A program made the position numbers and the translations under genes. Source: DAOMOP01 sp035444405 (GTDB lineage: Bacteria; Pseudomonadota; Gammaproteobacteria; Burkholderiales; Rhodocyclaceae). Taken from it: a DNA stretch of 20,604 bases. Location: positions 1-20,604 of the forward strand of contig DAOMOP010000053.1 of NCBI GenBank assembly GCA_035444405.1, given 5' to 3'. The notes beneath the pieces were generated by a model, which had not been told where the DNA came from, searched no databases, and was given only the letters and a program-made list of their open reading frames with translations. Of this stretch, positions 7,201 to 13,857 are shown one piece after another; position 1 is the stretch's first letter; each line of letters starts with the position of its first letter.

Positions 7201-7656
7201 ATGTACCGACACATTCTGGTCGCGGTCGACGACAGCGACACCTCGCGCAAGGCGCTCGACGAGGCCATTGCGCTGGCGAACGCGCACGATGCGACGCTCG
7301 AGATCGCCCACGCGGTCGACGAGTCGCTGATCCAGTCCTTCGCGACCCACGGCGCCGCCCTGGCCAATACCCGGCCGCTCGAGCAGGCCCTGATCGCCAA
7401 CGGCCGTTCGATACTCGACGGCGCGGTCGCACACGCACAGGCGGCCGGGGTGACGCCACGCTCGCGGCTGCTCACGTCGCAGGACATGCATGCGGCCGAC
7501 CAGATCGCGCAGGCCGTCGGGGAGTCGGGTGCCGACCTGCTCGTCGTCGGCTCGCACGGACGCCGGGGTTTCCGCCGCCTGCTGCTGGGCAGCGTCGCGG
7601 AGAATCTCGTGCGCAAGGCGGCAGTGTCGATGCTGATCGTGCGCAGCCCGCACTGA
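7201..7656 (+). CDS. Universal stress protein UspA family
   Basis: A single-domain, 151-residue cytoplasmic Usp of the nucleotide-binding type. Seen: the opening beta strand YRHILVAVDDSDTSRKAL, with the conserved Asp of the adenine site. The C-terminal ATP signature G-x2-G-x9-G-S falls at about 119-133 (GSHGRRGFRRLLLGS), followed by SVAENLVRKA and the closing strand VSMLIVRSPH. The start at 7201 follows AGGAG at 7191-7195; the longer in-frame stretch upstream is not Usp-like. Such proteins bind ATP and support survival under starvation or redox stress. Divergent placement from an acetate-type symporter is suggestive of shared carbon or energy control, but no common operator is visible. It converges with icd across the hairpin at 7771-7796. 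Confidence 0.93.
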   Translation: MYRHILVAVDDSDTSRKALDEAIALANAHDATLEIAHAVDESLIQSFATHGAALANTRPLEQALIANGRSILDGAVAHAQAAGVTPRSRLLTSQDMHAADQIAQAVGESGADLLVVGSHGRRGFRRLLLGSVAENLVRKAAVSMLIVRSPH

Positions 7657-7770
7657 GGCGCCCCGACGCACGGGGGCCGCCGGGCGCCACCGGCACACGC
7701 AGCACCCCACACCTGCACCGTATCGCCCTCGGCGCAAGCGCCACGCCGCGGGCACAGCCGCCGTAAACGA

Positions 7771-7796
7771 CGAAGCCCCCGTTGCCGGGGGCTTCG
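7771..7796. terminator. Hairpin terminator between usp and icd
   Basis: CGAAGCCCCC (7771-7780) pairs perfectly with GGGGGCTTCG (7787-7796), a ten-pair stem with a six-base loop, between two convergent genes. On the minus strand it is followed by GTCGTTTA, a weak T-containing tail, so it best serves icd and may also block usp read-through. Confidence 0.7.
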
Positions 7797-7817
7797 CGCG
7801 GATCGTGCGGGACGTGC

Positions 7818-9062
7818 TTACATGCGCGCGATCATCGCATCGCCGAAGCCCGAGCACGACACCTCGTTCGCACCCTCCATCAGGCGTGCGAAGTCATAGG
7901 TGACCTGCTTGTCGCCGATCGCCGCTTCCATGCCCTTGATGACGAGGTCGGCGGCCTCGCGCCAGCCGAGGTGGCGCAGCATCATCTCGGCCGACAGGAT
8001 CAGCGAGCCCGGATTGACCTTGTCGAGCCCGGCATACTTCGGCGCCGTGCCGTGGGTCGCTTCGAAGCACGCATACTGGTCGGAAATGTTCGCCCCCGGC
8101 GCGATGCCGATGCCACCGACCTGGGCGGCCAGCGCGTCGGAGATGTAGTCGCCGTTCAGGTTGCTGGTCGCGATCACGTCGTACTCGGCCGGACGCAGCA
8201 GGATCTGCTGCAGGAAGGCGTCGGCGATCGCATCCTTGACGACGATGTCGCGGCCGGTCTTCGGGTTCTTGAACTTGCACCACGGGCCGCCGTCGATCGG
8301 CTCGGCACCGAACTCCTTCTGCGCCACCTCGTAGCCGGTGTCGCGGAACAGGCCTTCGGTGAACTTCATGATGTTGCCCTTGTGCACCAGCGTCAGCGAC
8401 TTGCGGTCGTTTTCGATCGCGTAATTGATCGCGGCGCGCACCAGACGGGTCGTGCCCTCGACGGAAATCGGCTTGACGCCGATGCCGGAGGTCTCGGGGA
8501 AGCGGATCTTCTTGACCCCCATCTCCTCGGTCAGGAACTTGATGACCTTCTTCGCGGCATCCGAACCCGACTGCCATTCGACGCCGGCGTAGATGTCCTC
8601 GGTGTTCTCGCGGAAGATGACCATGTCGGTCAGCTCCGGGTTCTTCAGCGGCGACGGCACGCCCTTGAAGTAGCGCACCGGGCGCACGCACTGGTACAGG
8701 TCGAGCTCCTGGCGCAGCGCGACGTTGAGCGAGCGGATGCCGCCGCCGACCGGCGTCGTCATCGGCCCCTTGATCGAGACCGAGTATTCCTTGAGCGCAT
8801 CGAAGGTTTCCTTCGGGAACCACTCGTCCGGGCCGTAGAGCCGCGTAGACTTCTCGCCGGCATAGACCTCCATCCAGTGAATCTTCTTCTTGCCGCCGTA
8901 GGCCTTCTCGACCGCCGCGTCGATGACCTTGATCATGACCGGGGTGATGTCGACACCGATGCCGTCACCCTCGATGTACGGGATGATCGGGTTGTCGGGG
9001 ATCGCCTGACCCGGAACAATCTTCTGGCCGCCAGCGGGGACGGTGATCTTGGATGCGCTCAT
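7818..9062 (-). CDS. icd: Isocitrate dehydrogenase, NADP-dependent
   Basis: A 414-residue homodimeric TCA-cycle enzyme that oxidises isocitrate to 2-oxoglutarate and CO2, close in length to the E. coli protein (416). Seen: IPYIEGDGIG near the N-terminus and the substrate and regulatory loop TTPVGGGIRSLNVALRQ at 102-118. Ser111 corresponds to E. coli Ser113, the AceK target. Further on are IFRENTEDIYAGVEW, LVHKGNIMKFTEG, NLNGDYISDALAAQVGG and the NADP-site stretch GTAPKYAGLDKVNPGS. The start is ATG 9062, preceded by GGGAG; an upstream open stretch does not resemble the family. The gene is monocistronic between a candidate promoter at 9079-9106 and a terminator at 7771-7796. AceK, its predicted regulator, is encoded 1.5 kb away on the other strand. 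Confidence 0.98.
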   Translation of the reverse strand: MSASKITVPAGGQKIVPGQAIPDNPIIPYIEGDGIGVDITPVMIKVIDAAVEKAYGGKKKIHWMEVYAGEKSTRLYGPDEWFPKETFDALKEYSVSIKGPMTTPVGGGIRSLNVALRQELDLYQCVRPVRYFKGVPSPLKNPELTDMVIFRENTEDIYAGVEWQSGSDAAKKVIKFLTEEMGVKKIRFPETSGIGVKPISVEGTTRLVRAAINYAIENDRKSLTLVHKGNIMKFTEGLFRDTGYEVAQKEFGAEPIDGGPWCKFKNPKTGRDIVVKDAIADAFLQQILLRPAEYDVIATSNLNGDYISDALAAQVGGIGIAPGANISDQYACFEATHGTAPKYAGLDKVNPGSLILSAEMMLRHLGWREAADLVIKGMEAAIGDKQVTYDFARLMEGANEVSCSGFGDAMIARM

Positions 9063-9078
9063 TCCTACTCCCTCATTA

Positions 9079-9106
9079 AAGATAGGTATCGAAGCCCGCG
9101 GAGCAA
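9079..9106 (-). promoter_or_regulatory. Candidate icd promoter
   Basis: On the minus strand TTGCTC (9106-9101) and TATCTT (9084-9079) are spaced by 16 bases. The predicted start near 9072 gives a very short leader carrying the GGGAG binding site. Both boxes differ from consensus. The 268-base gap between icd and the next gene holds nothing else firm; a near-palindrome at 9188-9211 is weak. Confidence 0.35.
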
Positions 9107-9330
9107 GACCCGACAGCTTGTGACCGCCTTGCCCTGATTGCCGCCACGGGCGGGTGTTTCGACAACAGCCTGCGCTCGGTTGCGCACCGGAGCCCGTATT
9201 GCTCGGGTCCGCCGGGGAATCCGCCCCGCCTGTCGTCTGCAGCCTTCGGAACGGCATTCCAGCTCGGCATTATCGCCGAAAAGCGCCCGCATCGAAAGCG
9301 CGGGTCACACGCGCCAGCGCCTGCCCGCGC

Positions 9331-10218
9331 TCAGTCGGCATCGCGCACCAGGCGCACATGCACGTAGTCGGAGCGCCCGCCGGTGCCGGTGTGGCCGCTG
9401 TGAAACGAGACGCCCCAGGCACTGAACGAGAAGCGCTCGTGCGGTGTGCTGGTCCAGAAGTTGGCCGCCGGCGTGTCCGGGAAGATGGTGTCGAGGATGG
9501 TCGGCCGCTGGTACTCGCCGGCACATCCGCCGCCCATGCCATCGGCGCCGGGCTCGAAGCGCCGGCCGGTGCTGCAGTGCGTGATCGAGTGCAGCTCCGG
9601 CTGCGTCGGAAGTCGCCAGCCGGCCACGCCGGCATGGCTGAAATCTTCGGCCGCCTTCAGGGCCTGATCCCAGTTCAGCTGCCGCGCCTCGCCCGCACAG
9701 CCATCGCCGGTCCACGTCTGACCGAGGCTGCAACGCATCCACACCAGCCCGAGACGCGTATCGGTGACCGTGCCGTCGTCGTTCGGCACGAACCGCTCCA
9801 GCGCGGCGCGCCGGTGCGCCTCGAGTCTGCGCGCCTCGTCGGCCTGCTGCTGCTCGCCGGCAGCGGTCAGACGCAGGTCGAGCACCAGTTCGACGGGCGG
9901 CGCGGGCCGCGCGTCGTCATGGCGGTATTGCAGTTGGCCGCGGTATTCACGGTAGGCATCGACGGCCTTGTGCGCCTCGATATCGTATTGCCCGCCGGGC
10001 AGGCGGATCGCCAGGGTCTTGCCCGCCTCGGCCGGCGTCGTGCCCTGGTGCCGGCCACCGATGTACACCTCGGCGCCGCCGGGTTGCGTCGCGATGCGAA
10101 GCACATCGGGCTCTACCTCATCGTGCGCCGGTGCAGCGGTTTCGCGGGAACACGCGACCAGCACGGCGCAAAGGACGGCGACGGCAAGCAGGGACGAAAA
10201 ACGGAAGGCTCGGTGCAT
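9331..10218 (-). CDS. Lipoprotein with PEGA and DUF1566 (Lcl C-terminal) domains
   Basis: A 295-residue predicted lipoprotein. Seen: a basic start and hydrophobic signal (residues 3-22) ending in the lipobox LVAC with Cys23 followed by Ser, which suggests outer-membrane sorting. A PEGA-like beta domain follows at about 38-115 (TQPGGAEVYIGGRHQGTTPAE). Next comes a charged helical linker rich in Gln, Ala and Arg (about 120-142). A DUF1566/Lcl C-terminal-type domain runs from about 148 to the end, with GTVTDTRLGLVWMR, GWRLPTQPELHSI, NFWTSTPH and VRLVRD. PEGA domains are found in surface proteins, and DUF1566 domains in adhesins and secreted proteins; neither implies an enzyme here. The start is placed at 10218 because it gives a proper signal peptide; its binding site is weak. 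It lies between icd and the divergent aceK; no functional link is established. Confidence 0.8.
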   Translation of the reverse strand: MHRAFRFSSLLAVAVLCAVLVACSRETAAPAHDEVEPDVLRIATQPGGAEVYIGGRHQGTTPAEAGKTLAIRLPGGQYDIEAHKAVDAYREYRGQLQYRHDDARPAPPVELVLDLRLTAAGEQQQADEARRLEAHRRAALERFVPNDDGTVTDTRLGLVWMRCSLGQTWTGDGCAGEARQLNWDQALKAAEDFSHAGVAGWRLPTQPELHSITHCSTGRRFEPGADGMGGGCAGEYQRPTILDTIFPDTPAANFWTSTPHERFSFSAWGVSFHSGHTGTGGRSDYVHVRLVRDAD

Positions 10219-10459
10219 CGGGAACTCGGCATTGAGAGCAGCGCCTGGCATACAGGACGCGCTGACGGGTTGAACGGGGCCGCAGGCGGCCGCGGCGGCA
10301 GACGAATCCCGCCATCGATCACCGATCGGGCATTGCCCGCTGCACGGCCGACGCACCCGATCAGGGCGCCATTCTGCCATATCGCGCCCGGCCGAAACCG
10401 CGCACCGCGCGCGCCGCCGCGTATGGGCAGGCACGCCGGCGGACGTGCCGATGGTAAAG

Positions 10460-10465
10460 TATGAT
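10460..10465 (+). promoter_or_regulatory. Candidate -10 box for aceK
   Basis: TATGAT at 10460-10465 sits in a short AT-rich island (10451-10470) 59 bases before the aceK start. No good -35 box is present at 16-18 bases upstream, so an activator may be needed. The 305-base divergent gap (10219-10523) also holds CGGGCA-T-TGCCCG at 10327-10339, a possible operator, and otherwise nothing clear. Confidence 0.35.
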
Positions 10466-10523
10466 TTTTGTCCGCATTCTCGCGCGCGTCGCGTGCAGGT
10501 GCTGCCATCGAGCCGAGGAGTCC

Positions 10524-12314
10524 ATGGACGCAGCCAACGGGGAAAGCCCTGTCGCCCAGGCGATCGCCTGCGCAATGATCGAAGGCTTCAACAAGCACTA
10601 CCGCATCTTCCGCGAGACCTCGCGGCGCGCCAAGGAGAGCTTCGAGGCGGCCGACTGGCAGGGGCAGCTCGACGCGGTGCGCGACCGGGTGCAGTTCTAC
10701 GACGATCGCGTCGACGAGGCGGTCAAGCGCCTGCACGAGGAGTTCGATGCCGACTCGCTCGACGACAGCACCTGGCAGCAGGTCAAGCTCCACTACATCG
10801 GCATGCTGATCCGCCACAAGCAGCCGGAGCTGGCGGAAACCTTCTTCAATTCGGTGTGCTGCAAGATCCTGCACCGCACCTACTTCAACAACGACTACCT
10901 GTTCGCCCGCCCGGCCATCTCGACCGAATACATCGAGTCGTATCCGCCGGTCGTGAGCAGCTACTACCCGCAGGACGAGGGGCTGCGCGAGACGGTGCGG
11001 CGCATCATCGAGGACTTCGACTGGCAGCGCCCGTTCGAGAACCTCGACCGCGACATCGACCACATCCTGCGCGCAACACTCGCACACCTGGGCGAATGGC
11101 CGGACATGGAGGTCAACTGCCAGATCCAGGTGCTGTACTCGGCCTTCTACCGCAACAAGACCGCCTACATCATCGGCAAGGCGATCAACGGCTACCAGGA
11201 GTATCCGTTCACGCTGCCGGTGCGCCACAACGCGGCCGGCAAGCTCTACGTCGACACGATCCTGCTCGATCCGTGGCGCATCTCGGTGCTGTTCTCGCTG
11301 TCGCGCGCCTACTTCATGGTCGACATGGAGGTGCCGTCGGGCTACGTGCAGTTTCTGCGCTCGATCATGCCGAACAAGCCGCGCAGCGAGATCTACACGA
11401 TGCTGGGCCTGGGCAAGCAGGGCAAGACGATGTTCTTCCGCGACCTCATCGCGCACCTGCGCCACTCGAACGACCAGTTCATCGTCGCACCGGGCATCCG
11501 CGGTCTCGTGATGCTGGTATTCACGCTGCCGTCCTTTCCCTACGTGTTCAAGATCATCAAGGACGTGTTCGGTGCCTCGAAGAACATGGACCGCGCCACC
11601 GTCAAGCGCAAGTACCTGATGGTCAAGCAGGTCGACCGCGTCGGCCGCATGGCCGACACGCTCGAATACTCATACGCGGCGTTGCCGCTGTCGCGCTTCC
11701 ATCCCGACCTGCTCGAGGAGCTGCACGCGCTCGCGCCGTCGTCGTTCGAGATCGACGGCGACCAGGTGATCATCAAGCACCTGTACATCGAGCGCCGCAT
11801 GACGCCGCTCAACATCTACCTCGATCGCGCCTCCGACGACGAGGTCGACTACGCCGTGCGCGAGTACGGCAACGCGATCCGCGAGCTGGCGACCGCCAAC
11901 ATCTTCCCCGGCGACATGCTGTGGAAGAACTTCGGCGTCACACGCTACGGTCGGGTGGTGTTCTACGACTACGACGAGATCGAGTTCATGACCAGCATGA
12001 ACTTCCGCAAGATTCCGCCCGCGCCGTACCCGGAGATGGAGATGTCGAGCGAACCGTGGTATTCGGCCGCGCCGATGGACGTGTTTCCGGAGGAGTTCGC
12101 GACCTTCCTGCTCGGCGCGCCGCGTGTGCGCAAGGCCTTCCTGAAGCACCATCGCGACCTGCTCGAACCGAAATTCTGGCAGGAGGCACAGGCCGCGATC
12201 CGGCGCGGTCACGTCGAGGATTTCTTCCCCTATCCGACCGAAATGCGCTTCTGCAATCTGTTCGCGCCGGAGCCGAGCGAGCACGACGTCCGCGACACCG
12301 CGACGGCGGACTGA
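10524..12314 (+). CDS. aceK: Isocitrate dehydrogenase kinase/phosphatase
   Basis: AceK is a bifunctional cytoplasmic enzyme. It phosphorylates isocitrate dehydrogenase to divert isocitrate into the glyoxylate shunt and also removes the phosphate. The 596 residues compare with 578 in E. coli. Seen: the nucleotide loop APGIRGL at 322-328 and Lys343 in the FKIIKD segment. The shared active site FPGDMLWKNFGV has Asp464 and Asn469, and FYDYDE has Asp482. All of these keep the E. coli spacing with a constant offset of seven. The start at 10524 follows GAGGAG; a longer upstream frame lacks similarity. In enterics aceK follows aceBA; here it stands alone, divergent from a lipoprotein gene and near icd. 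It is convergent with soxZ, with only 26 bases between, and no terminator is visible. Confidence 0.98.
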   Translation: MDAANGESPVAQAIACAMIEGFNKHYRIFRETSRRAKESFEAADWQGQLDAVRDRVQFYDDRVDEAVKRLHEEFDADSLDDSTWQQVKLHYIGMLIRHKQPELAETFFNSVCCKILHRTYFNNDYLFARPAISTEYIESYPPVVSSYYPQDEGLRETVRRIIEDFDWQRPFENLDRDIDHILRATLAHLGEWPDMEVNCQIQVLYSAFYRNKTAYIIGKAINGYQEYPFTLPVRHNAAGKLYVDTILLDPWRISVLFSLSRAYFMVDMEVPSGYVQFLRSIMPNKPRSEIYTMLGLGKQGKTMFFRDLIAHLRHSNDQFIVAPGIRGLVMLVFTLPSFPYVFKIIKDVFGASKNMDRATVKRKYLMVKQVDRVGRMADTLEYSYAALPLSRFHPDLLEELHALAPSSFEIDGDQVIIKHLYIERRMTPLNIYLDRASDDEVDYAVREYGNAIRELATANIFPGDMLWKNFGVTRYGRVVFYDYDEIEFMTSMNFRKIPPAPYPEMEMSSEPWYSAAPMDVFPEEFATFLLGAPRVRKAFLKHHRDLLEPKFWQEAQAAIRRGHVEDFFPYPTEMRFCNLFAPEPSEHDVRDTATAD

Positions 12315-12340
12315 ACCTGCAGCCCTGCGCCGACGGAAGA

Positions 12341-12658
12341 TCAGCGGATCTGCACCTCGTCGCGCTGCTGCTCGCCGCGATTGTCGATCCAGCTCAGCAC
12401 CACGGTGTCGCCGCTCGCGCCCCCCTTGAAGCGAAACGCCAGATAGGGGTCGGCCGATATCGCCGGGCCGAGCTGCGCGCTCAGCACGATCCGGCCCTTG
12501 TGGGTCGCGGTGAAATCGGTGATGAAGTGGGCCGGTATCGGTGCCCCCGACGCATCGCGACGATGGCCCGTCTCCATCGGATGCGACATCAGCACACGAA
12601 CCTCGGTGACACCGTCCTGGACGGCGGCGCGCATGCGCATGGGACGTGACGAAGACAT
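12341..12658 (-). CDS. soxZ: Sulfur-oxidation carrier subunit SoxZ
   Basis: A 105-residue immunoglobulin-like subunit that forms the SoxYZ heterodimer, the periplasmic carrier of sulfur intermediates. Seen: a SoxZ-like start (RMRAAVQDGVTEVRVLMSHPMETG), the segment IPAHFITDFTATHKGR, and the closing SADPYLAFRFKGGASGDTVVLSWIDNRGE. There is no signal peptide; SoxZ is known to travel through the Tat system bound to SoxY. The start at 12658 has AGGAG about nine bases upstream. It follows soxY by 31 bases in the same direction and is surely co-transcribed with it. The last bases face aceK tail to tail. Confidence 0.95.
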   Translation of the reverse strand: MSSSRPMRMRAAVQDGVTEVRVLMSHPMETGHRRDASGAPIPAHFITDFTATHKGRIVLSAQLGPAISADPYLAFRFKGGASGDTVVLSWIDNRGEQQRDEVQIR

Positions 12659-12689
12659 ATCGTTGGACTCCTGTGTTCGCTCGCCGGCG

Positions 12690-13157
12690 TCAGGCGATGC
12701 AGCCGCCGAGCGTGACACGCACTTCCTTCCGGGCCGCATACAGGCGCCCGCCGGCCCGCACCAGCGCATAGACGTCGGACGTCTCGGCCATCTTCAGGCG
12801 CGTGTGCACCTCGGGCAAGGTCCCCTCCGGGAACGTGAACACCGCGGCAACCATGTTCGGATTCTTCTCGACCGCCAGCACGATCTGCTCGGTGGCGGGA
12901 AGGGCGCTGGTGACGCTGACCGGCACCAGCGCGCCGTTCTCGGCGATGTCCGCGGCACCGATATCGATGTCGCCACTGTCGTCCGGCCGGCCGACACCGA
13001 GCACCGCCAGCACCTCGCGCAGCGATGTCGCCGCGAAAAGGCGCCGGTCCGCGTCGGCGCGCGCGAGATCCGGGCCGAGCAGACCGGTCGCGGCCAGCAG
13101 GCCGTAGATTCCGAGGCCACCGCCCGCCTTGAGCGCTCTCCTGCGTTGATGATTCAT
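12690..13157 (-). CDS. soxY: Sulfur-oxidation carrier protein SoxY
   Basis: SoxY binds sulfur intermediates covalently on the Cys of a flexible C-terminal arm and offers them to Sox enzymes in the periplasm. The 155 residues start with a twin-arginine-type signal (RRRALKAGG, then a hydrophobic run to about residue 34), consistent with Tat export. Seen: the SoxY core with NPNMVAAVFTFPEGTLPEVHTRLKM and an end of VTLGGCIA, with Cys153 third from last. The usual arm is GGCGG or GGCGA; here Ile replaces the Gly after Cys. The start at 13157 follows AGGAG. It is the first gene of soxYZ and divergent from the flavocytochrome c genes. Without soxXA or soxB in view, its donor and acceptor partners are unknown; sulfide dehydrogenase products are one option (inference). 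Confidence 0.95.
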   Translation of the reverse strand: MNHQRRRALKAGGGLGIYGLLAATGLLGPDLARADADRRLFAATSLREVLAVLGVGRPDDSGDIDIGAADIAENGALVPVSVTSALPATEQIVLAVEKNPNMVAAVFTFPEGTLPEVHTRLKMAETSDVYALVRAGGRLYAARKEVRVTLGGCIA

Positions 13158-13276
13158 TCACTCACTCCTGGCCGCCGCGGGTGCCGGGCCGATCCGGTGC
13201 AACCGGTCCGCCACCCTTCGAGCACCCGCGTCAGCGTTGTCGGGGTCTCATTATCGCCTGAAAGATGCGTATCGGG

Positions 13277-13338
13277 GCGATCTTTGCTCCGCTGCGATCT
13301 TTCCTCTGCCACGTTCGACCGCAAGCGGGCACGTTCGA
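13277..13338. repeat. Two pairs of direct repeats in the soxY-fcc control region
   Basis: GCGATCTTT occurs at 13277-13285 and 13294-13302 (17-base period). CACGTTCGA occurs at 13310-13318 and 13330-13338 (20-base period). They lie 120 to 181 bases upstream of the soxY start and could be regulator half-sites. The first pair also gives AAAGAT/ATCTTT inverted arms with 13261-13266. Confidence 0.45.
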
Positions 13339-13399
13339 TCGCGTGCGCTGCCCCCCGAGCGGCCCGGTTCTATGCAGCGACCCGTGACCGATTGCCAGT

Positions 13400-13413
13400 G
13401 ATGGCGCGCCATC
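13400..13413. promoter_or_regulatory. Perfect 14-bp palindrome upstream of the flavocytochrome promoter
   Basis: GATGGCGCGCCATC is perfectly symmetric and ends four bases before the candidate -35 box at 13417. The position suits an operator for a dimeric regulator. No regulator gene is in the window. Confidence 0.45.
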
Positions 13414-13416
13414 GGG

Positions 13417-13446
13417 TTCAACCGGCGCGATAGCGTCGGCTATACT
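13417..13446 (+). promoter_or_regulatory. Candidate promoter of the flavocytochrome c genes
   Basis: TTCAAC (13417-13422) and TATACT (13441-13446) are spaced by 18 bases. The -10 is near consensus and the -35 poor. The predicted start near 13453 gives a leader of about 95 bases. The whole 390-base gap 13158-13547 contains this, the palindrome and the direct repeats, and no gene I can support. Confidence 0.4.
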
Positions 13447-13547
13447 GGGCAATCCAGCGCGGTTCGATCGGCGCATCCGCCGGCGGAGCGAGTCCCCCTT
13501 CTGCCTCATCGCAGCGACTGCCACAACAATCAAACAGGAGAATCGTC

Positions 13548-13847
13548 GTGAAGTTCACACCAGTCCTCGCCGGCCTGTGCCTGGTCGGTGCCGCCGGCAT
13601 CGGCCACGCCGAGTACCCCCTCGCCGCGCGCGACCTCGCTGCCACCTGCGCCAACTGCCACGGCACGAACGGCCACAGCGTCGGCGGCATGGAAGCCCTG
13701 GCCGGAGCGCCGGCCGACCGCATGCTCAAGCAGCTGATGGATTTCCGCTCGGGCGACAAACCCGGCACGATCATGCATCAGATCACCAAGGGCTACACGG
13801 ACGAGCAACTCGAACTGATCGCGAACTTCTTCGCGGCGCAAGAGTGA
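13548..13847 (+). CDS. fccA: Monoheme cytochrome subunit of flavocytochrome c sulfide dehydrogenase
   Basis: A 99-residue periplasmic c-type cytochrome that takes electrons from the flavoprotein encoded next. Seen: a Sec signal peptide (1-21, cleavage likely after GHA), one heme site CANCH with Cys34, Cys37 and His38, the typical HGTNGHS that follows, and Met76 in GTIMHQ as probable axial ligand. A class I cytochrome c helix (TDEQLELIANFFAAQ) closes the protein. It is about half the size of the diheme FccA of Allochromatium and resembles the small monoheme form, also called SoxE in Sox clusters. The start is GTG at 13548, with AGGAG at 13536-13540. It is followed after ten bases by the flavoprotein gene, so the two are co-translated. 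Confidence 0.92.
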   Translation: MKFTPVLAGLCLVGAAGIGHAEYPLAARDLAATCANCHGTNGHSVGGMEALAGAPADRMLKQLMDFRSGDKPGTIMHQITKGYTDEQLELIANFFAAQE

Positions 13848-13857
13848 CGGGAGGACG

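Noticed and set aside
7782..9137. A 451-codon plus-strand frame opposite icd
   Set aside because: Antisense shadow of a near-perfect isocitrate dehydrogenase; it ends outside any plausible operon and lacks a binding site.
10461..10523. An N-terminal extension of aceK starting 21 codons upstream
   Set aside because: It would overlap the TATGAT box, includes Cys- and Arg-rich residues unlike AceK, and lacks a binding site, whereas the ATG at 10524 has GAGGAG.
10113..11465. A 450-codon minus-strand frame opposite the 5' half of aceK
   Set aside because: Antisense composition, crosses the aceK control region, no motif.
10445..12649. A 734-codon plus-strand frame overlapping aceK and soxZ
   Set aside because: Arg/Ala/Pro-rich shadow frame; aceK is in another frame with all active-site residues.
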